Source: Halochromatium glycolicum (GTDB taxonomy: Bacteria; Pseudomonadota; Gammaproteobacteria; Chromatiales; Chromatiaceae). From it: 64,000 nt of DNA. The DNA is taken from NCBI RefSeq assembly GCF_016584085.1, contig NZ_NRSJ01000013.1, positions 36,725-100,724 on the forward strand, read 5' to 3'. A program made the position numbers and the translations under genes. Within the stretch, counting starts at the first letter, position 1. Each line of letters opens with the position of its first letter. The notes under the pieces were generated by a model. That model was not told where the DNA came from. It did not search any database and saw nothing but the letters and a program-made list of their open reading frames with translations. This document shows, piece after piece, positions 6,086 to 15,667 of the stretch.

Positions 6086-8356
6086 ATGCCCATACCCGAG
6101 CCGACCTTCGACAGCCGCGGCTATCGCGAGATCCTCAACGAGGCGCTGGCGCGCATCCCGGTGCACAACCCGGAATGGACCAACTTCAACGACGCCGACC
6201 CTGGGGTGACGCTGCTGCAGCTCTTCGCCTTCATGAGCGAGAGCATCATCTATCGCGCCAACCGCATCCCAGAGCGCAATCGGCGCAAGTTCCTGCGTCT
6301 GCTGGGCGAGTCGGTGCGCGCGCCCGAGGCCGCGCGCGGGCTGGTGAGCTTCTCCAATCCGCGCGGCGCGCTCCAGTCGGTGGGCCTGGCGGAGGATCTG
6401 GAGGTGCTGGCGGGCAAGACCCCCTTCCGCACCGGCAACGCACTGGAGGTGCTGCCCATCGAGGCCCGGGTCTACTACAAGGCCCCGCTGACCGACACCC
6501 AGTCGAAGGAGACCGAGACGCTCTATCGGCGGCTCTACGCCAGCTTCGAGCAGGAGCAGGGCGCGCTCAGCTTCTACGAAACACGTCGTCTGGAGCCACC
6601 CCAGGCGGGCGCGCCCCTGCCGGTGGTCGATCTCGCCAAGCCGCTGGCGACCGCGGGTACGCTGTCCGAGAGCCATGACACGGTCGACGGGGCGCTCTGG
6701 CTCGCACTCTTCGCGCGGCCTAACGAGGAGCCGGCGCAGGCGCGCGCCGCCATCGCCGGGCGGGTGCTGACCTTGGGCGCGATGCCCGCGCTCGGGGCCA
6801 GCGGCTGCCTGCTGCCCTCGGGCGGTACGCTCGGCTCGGAGGATCTCGGGCTCCTGTTCGAGGTGCCCAATACGGCGCCGGGCACGAGCGGCGAAGCGCT
6901 GGACCGCTACAGCCGTGTGGAGGCGCGCGGCAGCACCAATCTGTTGCTGCATCCGGGTGTGGTCGAGCTCAGCCTGCCGGCGGCCGGGCAGCTCGGGTAC
7001 TGGGACGATCTCGATCCGCTCGAGGCCGGGGCCGGCAACTTTCCGCCCGCGCTCGAGGATACGGCGGACGCCGAGCGGCTCGTCACCTGGGTCCGCATCC
7101 GCCCGGCGCCCAATGCCGACGGCAGCGACGCGCAGGGGTTGCAGGCGCGCTTCAGCTGGCTCGGCATCAACGCGGCCGAGGTGGTGCAGCGGGCCTGGGT
7201 GCCGGCCGAGTCCTTGCCCAGGGGCACGGGCGAGCCCGATCAGGGCGCCACGCTGACCCACAGGCCGGTGCTGCTCGAGACGGTGACGCTCAGGGTCAAT
7301 GGCGAGCCTTGGCAGCGGGTCGACGATCTCTCGGCGGCGCCGCCCGAGGTCCAGACCCAGGCGGCGACCAGGGTGACGACGAGCGATCCGACCGCATCGG
7401 GCGGTGGTGGTGAGCGCGTCTACACCCTGGACCGGGAGTCCGGCGAGATCCGCTTCGGCGACGGACTGCATGGCGCGCGGCCGCCGCTGGGCGCCCAGAT
7501 CCAGGTGAGCTACGCCCATGGCGGCGGTGTCGCCGGCATGGTCGGCACCGGCGCCATCACCAAGGGGCCGGGGCTGCCCGCCGGCATCAAGGTCGCCAAC
7601 CCGCTGCCCACCTATGGCGGCGATCGCGGCGAGACCCTGGCCGAGGCCGAGCGGCGCATCCCGGCCTTCCTGCACCATCGCGATCGGCTGGTCGCGCCCC
7701 AGGACTTCGTCGAGATCGCCTGGCGCACACCCGGGGTCGAGCTCGGCCGGGTCGAGGTGTTGCCGCTGGTCCATCCCGAGCAGGCCGCCCAGGTCTCGCG
7801 CGGGGTGGTGACCCTGCTGGTCGTCCCGGCGGCGGACGCGCTGCATCCGCGCTCGCCCGAGCCCGACCGGCTCTTCCTCGAGGCCGTCTGCCGCTATCTG
7901 GCCCCGCGCCGGCTGGTGACCACCGAGCTGCACGTGCGCGGCCCGATCTATGAGGATATCTGGCTGTCGCTCGGCATCGAGGTCGTGCCGGGGCGGGAGC
8001 AACCGCCGGTGCGCGATGCCGTCAAGGCGGCCGTGGAGACCTTCGTCTCGCCGCTGACCGGTGGCTTCGAAGCCGCCGGCTGGCCGCTCGAGAAGACGCT
8101 CGATCCGCTGGAGATCAGCGCCGTGGCTAGCCGGGTGAGCGGCGTGGCCAAGGTGGTCGGCGTCCTGCTCGGCGATGCGGCGGGCGCGGCGCGCGAACGC
8201 ATCGAGCTGAGCGGGCTCCAGCTGCCCAGGCTGCGCGGGGTCGCGGTATCGAGCGACGCGCCCACGTCCTTGGACGCACTGCTGGGCGCCAGCGGCGGCA
8301 CGCCGGCCGGTCAGCGCCAGCCCTTCCCGGTGCCGGTCGTGCCGGTGTCCTGCTAA
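6086..8356 (+). CDS. eCIS baseplate J-like wedge protein (gp6/Afp11-like)
   Basis: 756 residues. The opening TFDSRGYREILNEALARIPVH and NPEWTNFNDADPGVTLLQLFAFM, SIIYRANRIPERNRRKFLRLLG is the classical baseplate J/gp6 N-terminus of eCIS. The late region has VYTLDRESGEIRFGDGLHG, RPPLGAQIQVSYAHGGG and ETLAEAERRIPAFLHHRDR, LVAPQDFVEIAWRTPGVELG, again diagnostic. In the family this protein forms the wedge dimer that rings the spike and holds the sheath in the extended state. An ATG at 6086 follows GAGAGGAGACACC. It is separated from the gp25 gene by 15 bases and from the next gene by 9. A central Ala/Gly-rich segment (about residues 205-300) is more variable. Confidence 0.93.
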   Translation: MPIPEPTFDSRGYREILNEALARIPVHNPEWTNFNDADPGVTLLQLFAFMSESIIYRANRIPERNRRKFLRLLGESVRAPEAARGLVSFSNPRGALQSVGLAEDLEVLAGKTPFRTGNALEVLPIEARVYYKAPLTDTQSKETETLYRRLYASFEQEQGALSFYETRRLEPPQAGAPLPVVDLAKPLATAGTLSESHDTVDGALWLALFARPNEEPAQARAAIAGRVLTLGAMPALGASGCLLPSGGTLGSEDLGLLFEVPNTAPGTSGEALDRYSRVEARGSTNLLLHPGVVELSLPAAGQLGYWDDLDPLEAGAGNFPPALEDTADAERLVTWVRIRPAPNADGSDAQGLQARFSWLGINAAEVVQRAWVPAESLPRGTGEPDQGATLTHRPVLLETVTLRVNGEPWQRVDDLSAAPPEVQTQAATRVTTSDPTASGGGGERVYTLDRESGEIRFGDGLHGARPPLGAQIQVSYAHGGGVAGMVGTGAITKGPGLPAGIKVANPLPTYGGDRGETLAEAERRIPAFLHHRDRLVAPQDFVEIAWRTPGVELGRVEVLPLVHPEQAAQVSRGVVTLLVVPAADALHPRSPEPDRLFLEAVCRYLAPRRLVTTELHVRGPIYEDIWLSLGIEVVPGREQPPVRDAVKAAVETFVSPLTGGFEAAGWPLEKTLDPLEISAVASRVSGVAKVVGVLLGDAAGAARERIELSGLQLPRLRGVAVSSDAPTSLDALLGASGGTPAGQRQPFPVPVVPVSC

Positions 8357-8365
8357 GCCGGGTCC

Positions 8366-11179
8366 ATGGACGTCAACGGCACCCGCTTCCATCTGCTGCA
8401 AGGCGCCCGGGACTGGGTCCCGGTGCTCGAGCGGCATCTCGTCCTGGACGGCGAGCGCCAGCTCCACTGGGACGATGTCCATGCCGAGGTGACCCTGGCG
8501 CCGCATCTCTTCCGCTTTCCGCCCAGGCGCAGCGAGACGCCGCCCTCGCTGGAGCAGCGGCGGGGCGCCGACTGCGACCGCTACGGCAATCTCTATTGGA
8601 TCGACGACGACGGGCTGGGTATCGACTGGCGGCCGGCCGGGCGCGACAGGCAGGGGTTGTACTGGGCCTCGGCGAGTCTGACGACGCCCGTCTGCGTGCC
8701 CGCAGGCGCTGACTTCGCGCCCTGCTCCGGGCCCTCGGCCGAGGCGCCGCCTCGGCTGCGCGGTCTCGCGGTCACCTCCCGTCACTTCCTGGTCGTCGGC
8801 ACCCTGTCACCGGCCGGGCTCCTCGTCTTCGATCTGCATGCGGGCGGTCCGCCGCAGTGGCGCGTCTGGTCGGATGCGCTCGACTTCGCGCCCTTCGATC
8901 TGGCGGCCGCGCCCGACGGCGGTCTCTGGATTCTGGACCTTGGACCGGACGAGGGCGCGGCGCGCTATTGGCGGCTCGACCGCTATCTCGAGGTGGTCGC
9001 AGGGAGCGGCGACGCGCTGGTCGAGGTCGTCCCCGCCCGAGCCGACGACTTCTGGCCGCTGGACGCCGGGCCGCGCGTGCAGGCCGCGCGGACATGCGCC
9101 GCCGGCCGCCCGCTGGCTCCAGCCTCGCCCCCCGAGGTCGAGGCCCCGATCGCGTTGGCGGCACTGCCCGACGGCTCGCTGCTGATCCTCGAGACGCGCC
9201 CCGATGCGCTTCATTCCAGCCTCCACCGCTTCCGGGACGGGATGCAGCTGGATCGGATCGATCTCAAGGGCGAGCGTCTCACAGGGCTGGAGCCCGAGCG
9301 GCTGCGGGCGCACGACATGCTCTTCGTCCCGGCCGAGGGAAAGGATGACTCCGATTCGAGGGGCGAGCTCTTCCTGGTGTCCGAGGACGGCAATCAGGTA
9401 ATGGTGCTCGGCCTCTCGATCCTGCGGGATGCGCTGCATCTCAGGCTCGAGCCGCGCTTCCTGCCGATGCGCCGCTACGACGGCAAGGATCTCGTGAGCG
9501 ACGGTCGAGACGTGCTCTATCACCTGCCCGCTCTCTGGACGCGCCTAGTCGAGCAGCCGAGGCCGCGCTACGGGCTCGAGGCCGATCTGGATCTGCCCGC
9601 GCTCGACGGCAAGGAGCCCGGCTGCGTCTGGCACCGGGTGACGCTCGACGCCTGCATCGCGCCGGGCGACGCGATCAGGCTGCAGAGTCGCGCTGCGGAC
9701 GAGCCGGCCGACCTGGACCTGGCGGACTGGCGCGACGAGCCGCCGCCCTATCGGCGTCATGCCTCGGAGATCGCCTATCACCAGCCCTTCGGCGCGGCCC
9801 AGCGCGAGCGCCAGGGCACCGGGACCTGGGAGCTGCTCCTGCAGGGTGCCACCGGCCGCTATCTGCAGCTGCGTCTGCGTCTGACCGGCAGCGGCCGCTC
9901 GACGCCGCGTCTGCGGGCCTTGCGCGCCTGGTATCCGCGCTTCTCCTATCTCGAGCAGTATCTGCCGGCGGTCTATCGCGACGATGCCGTCTCCGCGAGC
10001 TTTCTCGAACGCTTCCTCGCCAATGTCGAGGGTCTCTGGACCACCTTGGAAGGCGCAGTTGCCGGGGCCGAGCGGCTGCTCGACAGCCGCACCGCGCCGG
10101 CCGAGTATCTCGAGTGGCTGGCCGGCTGGCTGGGCGCGACCCTGGACCCGGACTTCGAGGAGGCGCGCCGCCGTCTGCTGATCGAGCACGCCGAGCTGCT
10201 GTTTCGCTGGCGCGGGACCCCGGCCGGGCTGCTGGCCATGATCCGTCTCACCATCGATCCCTGTCCGAACGCCTCGCTGCTCGACGACCTACGGCATCCC
10301 GAGCGGATCGAGCCGCTGCGGTATGCCGGCCGCGCGGTGCGTCTCGTCGAGCACTTCCAGAGGCGCGGTGTCCCGGGCGTGGTGCTCGGCGACCCGCGCC
10401 GGCTCGAGCAGCCGGCGCTGATCGGCGCCGCCGCCCCCTTCGAGCCCTCGCAGGGGCCCGAGCCGCTGCACCTGCGATTTCGCGACTTTCTCCGGTGTCG
10501 CTATCAGGGCGATGAAACGACGCTCGCCGCGCGCTGGGGCTCGCCACCAGCGGCGATCCAGTTCCCGCCGCTGCCGCCGGCCGACGTCGCGCGCGCCGAG
10601 GACTGGCGGGCCTTCGTCTCGCGAGGACTGGGCTTTGGCTACGCACAGGTCGGTCAGGACGACCTGGGGCTCTACCAAGATTTTCTCCGGCAGCGCTACC
10701 GGCGCATCGATGCATTGAGGACCGCCTGGCAGCTGCTGGACGGCCAGCCTCCTGATTCCTTCGATGCCATCCAGCTGCCCGGGGTGCTGCCCTCGCAGCC
10801 GGCCCGCCTGAGCGACTGGGTCGGCTTCGTCTCGCTCGCCCTGCCGACCGAGCGCAACGCCCATCGCTTCACCGTGCTCGTCCCCACCGATCCGACCGAG
10901 AGCGCCGAGACCCGCGAGCGGCGGCTCGCCCGGGTGGGCGCGCTGGTCGAGCGCGAGCGTCCCGCCCACACCGAATTCGAGACCCAGCTGTTCTGGGCGC
11001 TGTTCCAGCTCGGCGGCGCGCGTCTGGGGCTCGACACAGCGCTGGGCGAGGGCAGCCGCTATGTCGCGCTGGTGCTGGGCAAGACGGCGCTTGCCGAGGG
11101 CTTCCTGGATTCCTCGCATCCCTGGGGCGTGACCCATCGCGCGCTGCGGGTGCTCGGGCGTGACCCGCTCACGGAGTAA
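8366..11179 (+). CDS. eCIS baseplate wedge protein, gp7/Afp12-like, with phage-tail-domain C-terminal half
   Basis: 937 residues. The first ~430 residues contain NHL/beta-propeller-like stretches (RGLAVTSRHFLVVGTLSP, FDLAAAPDGGLWILDLGPD, IALAALPDGSLLILETRPD). Residues about 528-690 match the 'phage tail protein domain' (TIGR02242-like): YLEQYLPAVYRDD, FLERFLANVEGLWTTLEG, LDSRTAPAEYLEWLAGWLG, then RRRLLIEHAELLFRWRGTP and a GLLAMIRL motif. The C-terminal ~200 residues hold a second helical/tail-like region with EFETQLFWALFQLGGARLG, common at the end of these proteins. In eCIS the homologue forms the outer wedge that connects gp6-like subunits to fibres. It follows the J-like gene after 9 bases and ends 5 bases before the next gene. 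Confident about eCIS baseplate; exact equivalence to Afp12 is inference. Confidence 0.87.
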   Translation: MDVNGTRFHLLQGARDWVPVLERHLVLDGERQLHWDDVHAEVTLAPHLFRFPPRRSETPPSLEQRRGADCDRYGNLYWIDDDGLGIDWRPAGRDRQGLYWASASLTTPVCVPAGADFAPCSGPSAEAPPRLRGLAVTSRHFLVVGTLSPAGLLVFDLHAGGPPQWRVWSDALDFAPFDLAAAPDGGLWILDLGPDEGAARYWRLDRYLEVVAGSGDALVEVVPARADDFWPLDAGPRVQAARTCAAGRPLAPASPPEVEAPIALAALPDGSLLILETRPDALHSSLHRFRDGMQLDRIDLKGERLTGLEPERLRAHDMLFVPAEGKDDSDSRGELFLVSEDGNQVMVLGLSILRDALHLRLEPRFLPMRRYDGKDLVSDGRDVLYHLPALWTRLVEQPRPRYGLEADLDLPALDGKEPGCVWHRVTLDACIAPGDAIRLQSRAADEPADLDLADWRDEPPPYRRHASEIAYHQPFGAAQRERQGTGTWELLLQGATGRYLQLRLRLTGSGRSTPRLRALRAWYPRFSYLEQYLPAVYRDDAVSASFLERFLANVEGLWTTLEGAVAGAERLLDSRTAPAEYLEWLAGWLGATLDPDFEEARRRLLIEHAELLFRWRGTPAGLLAMIRLTIDPCPNASLLDDLRHPERIEPLRYAGRAVRLVEHFQRRGVPGVVLGDPRRLEQPALIGAAAPFEPSQGPEPLHLRFRDFLRCRYQGDETTLAARWGSPPAAIQFPPLPPADVARAEDWRAFVSRGLGFGYAQVGQDDLGLYQDFLRQRYRRIDALRTAWQLLDGQPPDSFDAIQLPGVLPSQPARLSDWVGFVSLALPTERNAHRFTVLVPTDPTESAETRERRLARVGALVERERPAHTEFETQLFWALFQLGGARLGLDTALGEGSRYVALVLGKTALAEGFLDSSHPWGVTHRALRVLGRDPLTE

Positions 11180-11184
11180 CGACC

Positions 11185-12876
11185 ATGAATGACTTCACGA
11201 CAGTCTGCGCGAATCTGTCCAACCTGGATCCGTACAAGCGGGTCAACTACGTCAACGGTCTGGTGCTGGGGGCAGACGATCTCGTACAGGAGCAGCTCTA
11301 CCACCTGGAGAAGCACCGTCTGCACAACCGGCTCCTCCACGGCTATGGCACCTTGTGTGGTCTGTCGGTCGATCTCTCCGATCCGGGCGACGGCCCCAGG
11401 CTGACCGTGGCCCCGGGCGTTGCGGTCGATCCGCGCGGCCGCGAGATCCGCGTGCCCGAGGCCTACTGCGCCAATCTGACGGCCTGGCTGCAGAGCCATG
11501 CCGACGAGGTCCAGGACCGGCTCGCCGCCTCGCCACCGCTCTCGCCGCCCGAGCCGCTGAGCCTCTATCTCGTGCTCTGCCATCGCGAGTGCGAGACCGA
11601 CGAGGTGCCCATCCCGGGCGGACCCTGCAAGACGCTGGAGGACAGCTCGGTCGCCTCGCGCATCCAGGACGCCTTCGAACTGGCGCTGCGCTTCGAGCCG
11701 CCGGAGCAGACCGAGGAGGAGGCGGTGCGCGACCTGGTCTCGCTGATCCGCGCGATCGAGATCAGCGAGGACCCGGGCGGTCTCACCGAGGGGGGCATCG
11801 CCGACCTGGTGCGCGGTCTGACCGATTCGGGCTCGCCTTCGCTCTCCTCGCCGCCCTTCGATTCCCCGCCGGGATCGCCGCCGATGGGCATGCAGCACAT
11901 GCACCCGGGCGATGTCGACGCGCTGCTGCGCGTGGCGATGCGCGTCTGGGTGACCGAGGTGCGGCCGGCCCTGTTGCCGAGCGGCGCCAATTGCGCCGCC
12001 GGTCCGCCCGAGGAGGGCTGCGTGCTATTGGCTGAGGTGATCCTGAATCTCGACGGCGGTCCGAGCCTAGTCGGCGACCCGCTGCTCGACGAGTCTCGGC
12101 GACCCTATCGGCTCCATACCCGTCTGTTGCAGGAGTGTCTGATCTGTCATCGCGGCGACGCCTCGGCGGACCTCGAGTCCTTGAGCCATGCGGATCTCCA
12201 CGACCTGGATGCCGACGATCATCCTCAGTATCTGCTGGTCGATGGTAGCCGTCCGCTGACTGGGGACCTGGGCGCTGGCGGCAACCGGATCACCGGGCTG
12301 GGGGAGGGCGGCGTTGATGGCGACGCCGTGCGTTTCGAGCAGGCGGTCAAGATCGATGATATCGCCGGAGGCGATCTCGTCGATACCTATCCGAACCCGA
12401 CGGTCGCCGCTCTGAGAGGACGACCGGTCGCCGATGTCGATCCGGCCGCCGGCCAGGTGCTGACCTGGAGCGGTAACCGATGGCAGCCGAGCACGCCCGC
12501 CGTGATCGGCGGTTTCGTCGAGGCCCCGGGTCAGAATGCGCGCTATGCCATCGTCGCCGCGGGGCTCTTCGATGCGGCCGGACAACCCCTGGGGCTGGTC
12601 TACAACGCGCTGTCCGCGACCATGCTCGGTGTCCTGGAATACCGCTTGGCTTGGCCTCGCTACCAGCCGCCGCAGAACGACGGCATCGTCCCCCCGCCTG
12701 ATCTGGTCTACATCGTCAAGGGCACGATCGTCGATCCGGAGCGGCCGGGGATTCTGCGCGTAGTGCGGTTCGAGCAAGAGGGGATACGGATTCGCGTGAG
12801 CGACATCCAGGACGCCAATCGTGTCCAGGCATTCATGGTCGAGATCAGTGCCTACGGCCGCGCCGACCTGGGCTGA
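11185..12876 (+). CDS. eCIS fibre-like protein with baseplate-binding N-terminus
   Basis: 563 residues. The N-terminus (DPYKRVNYVNGLVLGADDLV, EQLYHLEKHRLHNRLLHGYG, TLCGL) is the eCIS module found at the base of peripheral proteins; the next gene starts with a diverged copy. A Ser/Pro-rich segment (about residues 214-238) and a His/Met-rich patch (PMGMQHMHPGD) follow. Residues about 335-432 look like tail-fibre shaft: HADLHDLDADDHPQYLLVDG, SRPLTGDLGAGGNRITGL, and GRPVADVDPAAGQVLTWSGN. The C-terminal ~120 residues are beta-rich and may form the tip or a receptor-binding head. Function in target binding is inferred from the fibre motifs; for a CIS that stays inside the producer the same protein could instead be an anchor. 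Confidence 0.78.
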   Translation: MNDFTTVCANLSNLDPYKRVNYVNGLVLGADDLVQEQLYHLEKHRLHNRLLHGYGTLCGLSVDLSDPGDGPRLTVAPGVAVDPRGREIRVPEAYCANLTAWLQSHADEVQDRLAASPPLSPPEPLSLYLVLCHRECETDEVPIPGGPCKTLEDSSVASRIQDAFELALRFEPPEQTEEEAVRDLVSLIRAIEISEDPGGLTEGGIADLVRGLTDSGSPSLSSPPFDSPPGSPPMGMQHMHPGDVDALLRVAMRVWVTEVRPALLPSGANCAAGPPEEGCVLLAEVILNLDGGPSLVGDPLLDESRRPYRLHTRLLQECLICHRGDASADLESLSHADLHDLDADDHPQYLLVDGSRPLTGDLGAGGNRITGLGEGGVDGDAVRFEQAVKIDDIAGGDLVDTYPNPTVAALRGRPVADVDPAAGQVLTWSGNRWQPSTPAVIGGFVEAPGQNARYAIVAAGLFDAAGQPLGLVYNALSATMLGVLEYRLAWPRYQPPQNDGIVPPPDLVYIVKGTIVDPERPGILRVVRFEQEGIRIRVSDIQDANRVQAFMVEISAYGRADLG

Positions 12877-12910
12877 ATCGATCGAGCGCACTTCGCAGGA
12901 GTGAGCCAGC

Positions 12911-15364
12911 ATGCCCCAGATAGAGCTACAGCAGGCATACCTGGATCAGGGTGTCGAGCACGTCAACTTCTTCAACGGCCGTATCCTCACGGGCGAGGAC
13001 CTGCAGGACGAGCAGACCGCCAACCGCCGCGAGCACCGCCAGCTCGGGACGGCCCTGGGTGCGGGCGTGGTGCGCGGCCTCGACGTCTCGGTCCTGACGC
13101 CGGGCGGCAGCGGCAGCTCGCCCGTCGTTCAGGTTGGCGGGGGGCTGGCGCTCAACGGAGCGGGGCAGGGTCTCGAGCTGCCGACCAAGGTCCAGATCAA
13201 TCTGCTTGCCCAGCAGACCCTCGAGGACGCGGCGAACGGACTCTTCGCCGTCTGCGTGCCGCCTCAGCCGGGCACACTGCTGGTCGGCACCGGCGCCTAC
13301 GTGCTCCTGATGAGCCCGGCGAGCGACTATCGCGGACAGGCACCCAAGAGCGGTCTGGGCGACGGGGGCACGGGGAGCCACTGCGGGCTGCGCCATCGGG
13401 TCGAGGGGGTGCGTTTTCGGCTGATCAAGCTTCCGGTCGCTGAGCTCCTGAGCGGGCTGGCAGGGCTGAGCGCGAGCGATTTCGTCGAGCCCGCAGCGGG
13501 GGACACCGCCGGCTGGTCGCGTCTGCGCGGCGCCCTGGCGCAGCTCTGCCTGGGCACGGCCGAGACCGCGCCGCACGACATCGACTTCAGCCCCGACAGC
13601 CCGCCGAACGGGCTCGAGTACGGCGCGCTGGGGCGATTGCCCGAGTCACTGCTGACGGACTGCGACGTCCCACTGGCGCTGATCTATTGGACCGCGGACG
13701 GCATCCGCTTCATCGACACCTGGTCAGTGCGCCGGCGTCCCGTCACGCCGGCCCCCGCCGCCGACTGGCCGACCCTGCTCGACCCGCGCTTCGCGGCCGA
13801 GTCCGAGGCCGTGCTGCTGCAGTTCGCCGATCAGATCGCAGACTTGCGCAACGATCCGGCGGTGGGCGCGGGCGCTCGGGTCGAGGACTATCTCACCCAT
13901 CTGCCGGCGGTCGGTTATCTGCCGACCGGTCCGAACGGCCTCGGCTGGCAGAGCTTCCTCGGTGCCCATGCCCCGTCGAGCGAGACGCCGGTCGCGCAGG
14001 GCCTGGTGCGCTCGGTGCTGGCGACAGCCCTGCCGCGCCTGGCACCGAGGGTAGTGCCGCGCGATGCACCGGGCGCCGCCGACGCGACCCCCTATCTGGT
14101 CTACCGGATCGATGGCCGTACCGATCATGTCCTCATCGTGCGCTCGGGGCTCGCCGAGGTCGTCGCGCGCGACGTGCATTTCGACAACGCGGGCTGCCAG
14201 CTCCCCGGCGTCCATACGGTGCAGGGCGCGCTGGACGACCTCTGCCAGCGGCTGCGCGGCTGCTGCACGCTGGTGATCGCGCCCGGGGGAAACTGGCGGC
14301 AGGCGATCGACGCGCTCGCGCCGGGGCAGGATGTGTCCATCTGCTTCGAGGTCGGGCACTTCGTCCTGACCGAGCCGCTGCGCTTCACTGGGTTCGGTCA
14401 CGTCAAGGTGTGCGGCGGTGGTCCCGGTACGCGGCTGACGATCGCCAACCGGGAGAGCGCGCTGATCTTCGAGGACTGCGCCAGCGTTCGAGTCAGCGAC
14501 CTCTCGGCCCAGGCCGGCACGGCGAGTCCGCCCCAGGGCTCGGGTGCCAATCGGCAGTTCCAGAGTCTGGCCGGGGTCCTGAGCGCTCGCGACTGCCCCA
14601 GCGTCGAGATCGAGCGGGTGCGGTTGCGCTGCGCGTCCGCAGTCGGACGGGCCGCGAGCTGTCTCTATGTCCGTCATGACACGGCCGCCGGTGGTCCCTC
14701 CGACAGGACGCGGGTGCGGGGATGCGAGTGTCTGGTGGGCAGCGGTCAGGTCGGCATCCTGGCGGTGAACGCCGATCGCTGCCAGATCGAGGACAACCAG
14801 GTGCGGCTCGACGGCAGTCCGGGCCCCGGCACGGCCCCGGCGGGTCAGGGCATCGTGGTCGGCGGGCGCATCGCGGGCGAGGTGCGGGTGCGGGACAACG
14901 ATCTGCGGGACCTGGTCCAGGGGATTCATGTGGGGGTGAGTCATCGCGAGTCCTCGCGGGGCACGCCGGACAGCATCCGCCGGGTCGTCATCGCGGGCAA
15001 CGCGATCGAGGTCGTGCTCGACCCGAGCGTCCGGGGCGAGCGTCATGCCATCTTCGTCGGCAACTGTCTCAGTCTCTCGGTGGACGAGAACCGTGCGAGT
15101 CTGCAGCGTATCGGTGGTGCCAATCAGAGCATCGAGGGGCTGCGTCTGTTCGGCACCTTCGGGCGCCGGCTGCTGGTGCGCGGCAATCAGCTCGATCAGT
15201 TCAACACCGGCATCCTGATCCACTCGGTGACCCTGCCGCCGACCAATCCGGAGCTGCAATGGGTGGTGGAGGACAACCTGCTCAGCTCGGCGGGGCAGGC
15301 CGTTCGCGTCGAGCCAACCGCGCTGCGCTCACGGGTGCGGAACATTGGCAACAACGTCGCCTAG
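12911..15364 (+). CDS. eCIS fibre/baseplate-peripheral protein with right-handed parallel beta-helix
   Basis: 817 residues. The N-terminus (YLDQGVEHVNFFNGRILTGE, DLQDEQTANRREHRQLGTAL, GAGVVRGLDV) is the same module as in the preceding gene. Residues about 410-470 carry a pre-helix domain with VHFDNAGCQLPGVHTVQGAL and CTLVIAPGGNW. From about residue 485 to the end the sequence is a ladder of short beta rungs (VKVCGGGPGTRLTIANRES, VEIERVRLRCASA, VRVRDNDLRDLVQGIHVG, RRVVIAGNAIEVVLD, LLVRGNQLDQFNTGILIH), i.e. a pectate-lyase-like right-handed parallel beta-helix, which in phage tailspikes binds or cleaves glycans. No catalytic residues are evident. It is the last gene before the unusual 460-bp gap. 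Confidence 0.8.
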   Translation: MPQIELQQAYLDQGVEHVNFFNGRILTGEDLQDEQTANRREHRQLGTALGAGVVRGLDVSVLTPGGSGSSPVVQVGGGLALNGAGQGLELPTKVQINLLAQQTLEDAANGLFAVCVPPQPGTLLVGTGAYVLLMSPASDYRGQAPKSGLGDGGTGSHCGLRHRVEGVRFRLIKLPVAELLSGLAGLSASDFVEPAAGDTAGWSRLRGALAQLCLGTAETAPHDIDFSPDSPPNGLEYGALGRLPESLLTDCDVPLALIYWTADGIRFIDTWSVRRRPVTPAPAADWPTLLDPRFAAESEAVLLQFADQIADLRNDPAVGAGARVEDYLTHLPAVGYLPTGPNGLGWQSFLGAHAPSSETPVAQGLVRSVLATALPRLAPRVVPRDAPGAADATPYLVYRIDGRTDHVLIVRSGLAEVVARDVHFDNAGCQLPGVHTVQGALDDLCQRLRGCCTLVIAPGGNWRQAIDALAPGQDVSICFEVGHFVLTEPLRFTGFGHVKVCGGGPGTRLTIANRESALIFEDCASVRVSDLSAQAGTASPPQGSGANRQFQSLAGVLSARDCPSVEIERVRLRCASAVGRAASCLYVRHDTAAGGPSDRTRVRGCECLVGSGQVGILAVNADRCQIEDNQVRLDGSPGPGTAPAGQGIVVGGRIAGEVRVRDNDLRDLVQGIHVGVSHRESSRGTPDSIRRVVIAGNAIEVVLDPSVRGERHAIFVGNCLSLSVDENRASLQRIGGANQSIEGLRLFGTFGRRLLVRGNQLDQFNTGILIHSVTLPPTNPELQWVVEDNLLSSAGQAVRVEPTALRSRVRNIGNNVA

Positions 15365-15477
15365 CCGGTCTGGGGACGAGTCCATGCGGCACCGCGTCCA
15401 AAGACAGAACCGTCGTTCTTTCGAAGCCGTTCGCAGTCAGAACGATGCGACTCGTGGTAGGGGTGGTTTCGTTCTAC

Positions 15478-15506
15478 TTGACAAGACGAGAGCCGAGTTC
15501 TATAGG
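15478..15506 (+). promoter_or_regulatory. sigma-70-like promoter upstream of tRNA-like RNA candidate
   Basis: A perfect -35 hexamer TTGACA (15478-15483), a 17-bp spacer and a -10-like TATAGG (15501-15506) lie in the long gap after the beta-helix gene. The predicted transcript start, about 7 bases past the -10, falls at 15513-15514, exactly where the candidate RNA's 5' arm begins. Seen in sequence; activity untested. Confidence 0.6.
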
Positions 15507-15513
15507 ATTAAGC

Positions 15514-15645
15514 GTGTAGCGAGCCTTTGGTATGTGCACAGGTCGTACGCGGGTAGCGCAATAGTTGTTTTCAGGTTTTTCCTGCGACAGCTCAGTTGTC
15601 TCGATGCAAAGCGGTCTGGGGGTTCGAATCCCAAGCTACGCACCA
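15514..15645 (+). ncRNA. candidate tRNA-like small RNA (or decayed tRNA) inside eCIS operon
   Basis: The 3' end has the exact tRNA layout: T-loop consensus GGTTCGAATCC at 15621-15631 (the T54-equivalent at 15623), then 5+7 bases, a discriminator A and CCA at 15643-15645. The last seven paired bases GCTACGC (15635-15641) can pair with GTGTAGC at 15514-15520 (one G-U). The resulting RNA would be 132 nt, too long for a normal tRNA. Inside are small hairpins (15572-15584, CAGG/CCTG; 15586-15600, GACA/TGTC) but I could not fold a D-arm and anticodon arm, and the T-stem has two mismatches. A promoter ends just upstream and a hairpin follows 1 base downstream, so it looks like a transcription unit. 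Alternatives: a decayed tRNA half left by an integration event, or chance. Confidence 0.4.
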
Positions 15646-15646
15646 G

Positions 15647-15667
15647 GCGAGGTCGTCAAGACCTCGC
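15647..15667 (+). terminator. terminator-like hairpin after the tRNA-like RNA
   Basis: GCGAGGTC (15647-15654) and GACCTCGC (15660-15667) form a perfect 8-bp GC-rich stem with a 5-base loop, starting one base after the CCA end of the RNA candidate. There is no long T-run after it, so it could serve as an intrinsic terminator of weak type or as an RNA-end stabiliser. Confidence 0.5.

Noticed and set aside
5246..8785. Very long minus-strand open frame (over 1100 codons) across gp25/J-like genes
   Set aside because: Arg/His/Gly/Gln-rich shadow of real + strand genes in high-GC DNA; no domain and no start signal.
15514..15645. Calling the RNA candidate a normal tRNA with an anticodon
   Set aside because: T-stem has two mismatches, no D-arm or anticodon stem can be drawn, and the length is 132 nt.
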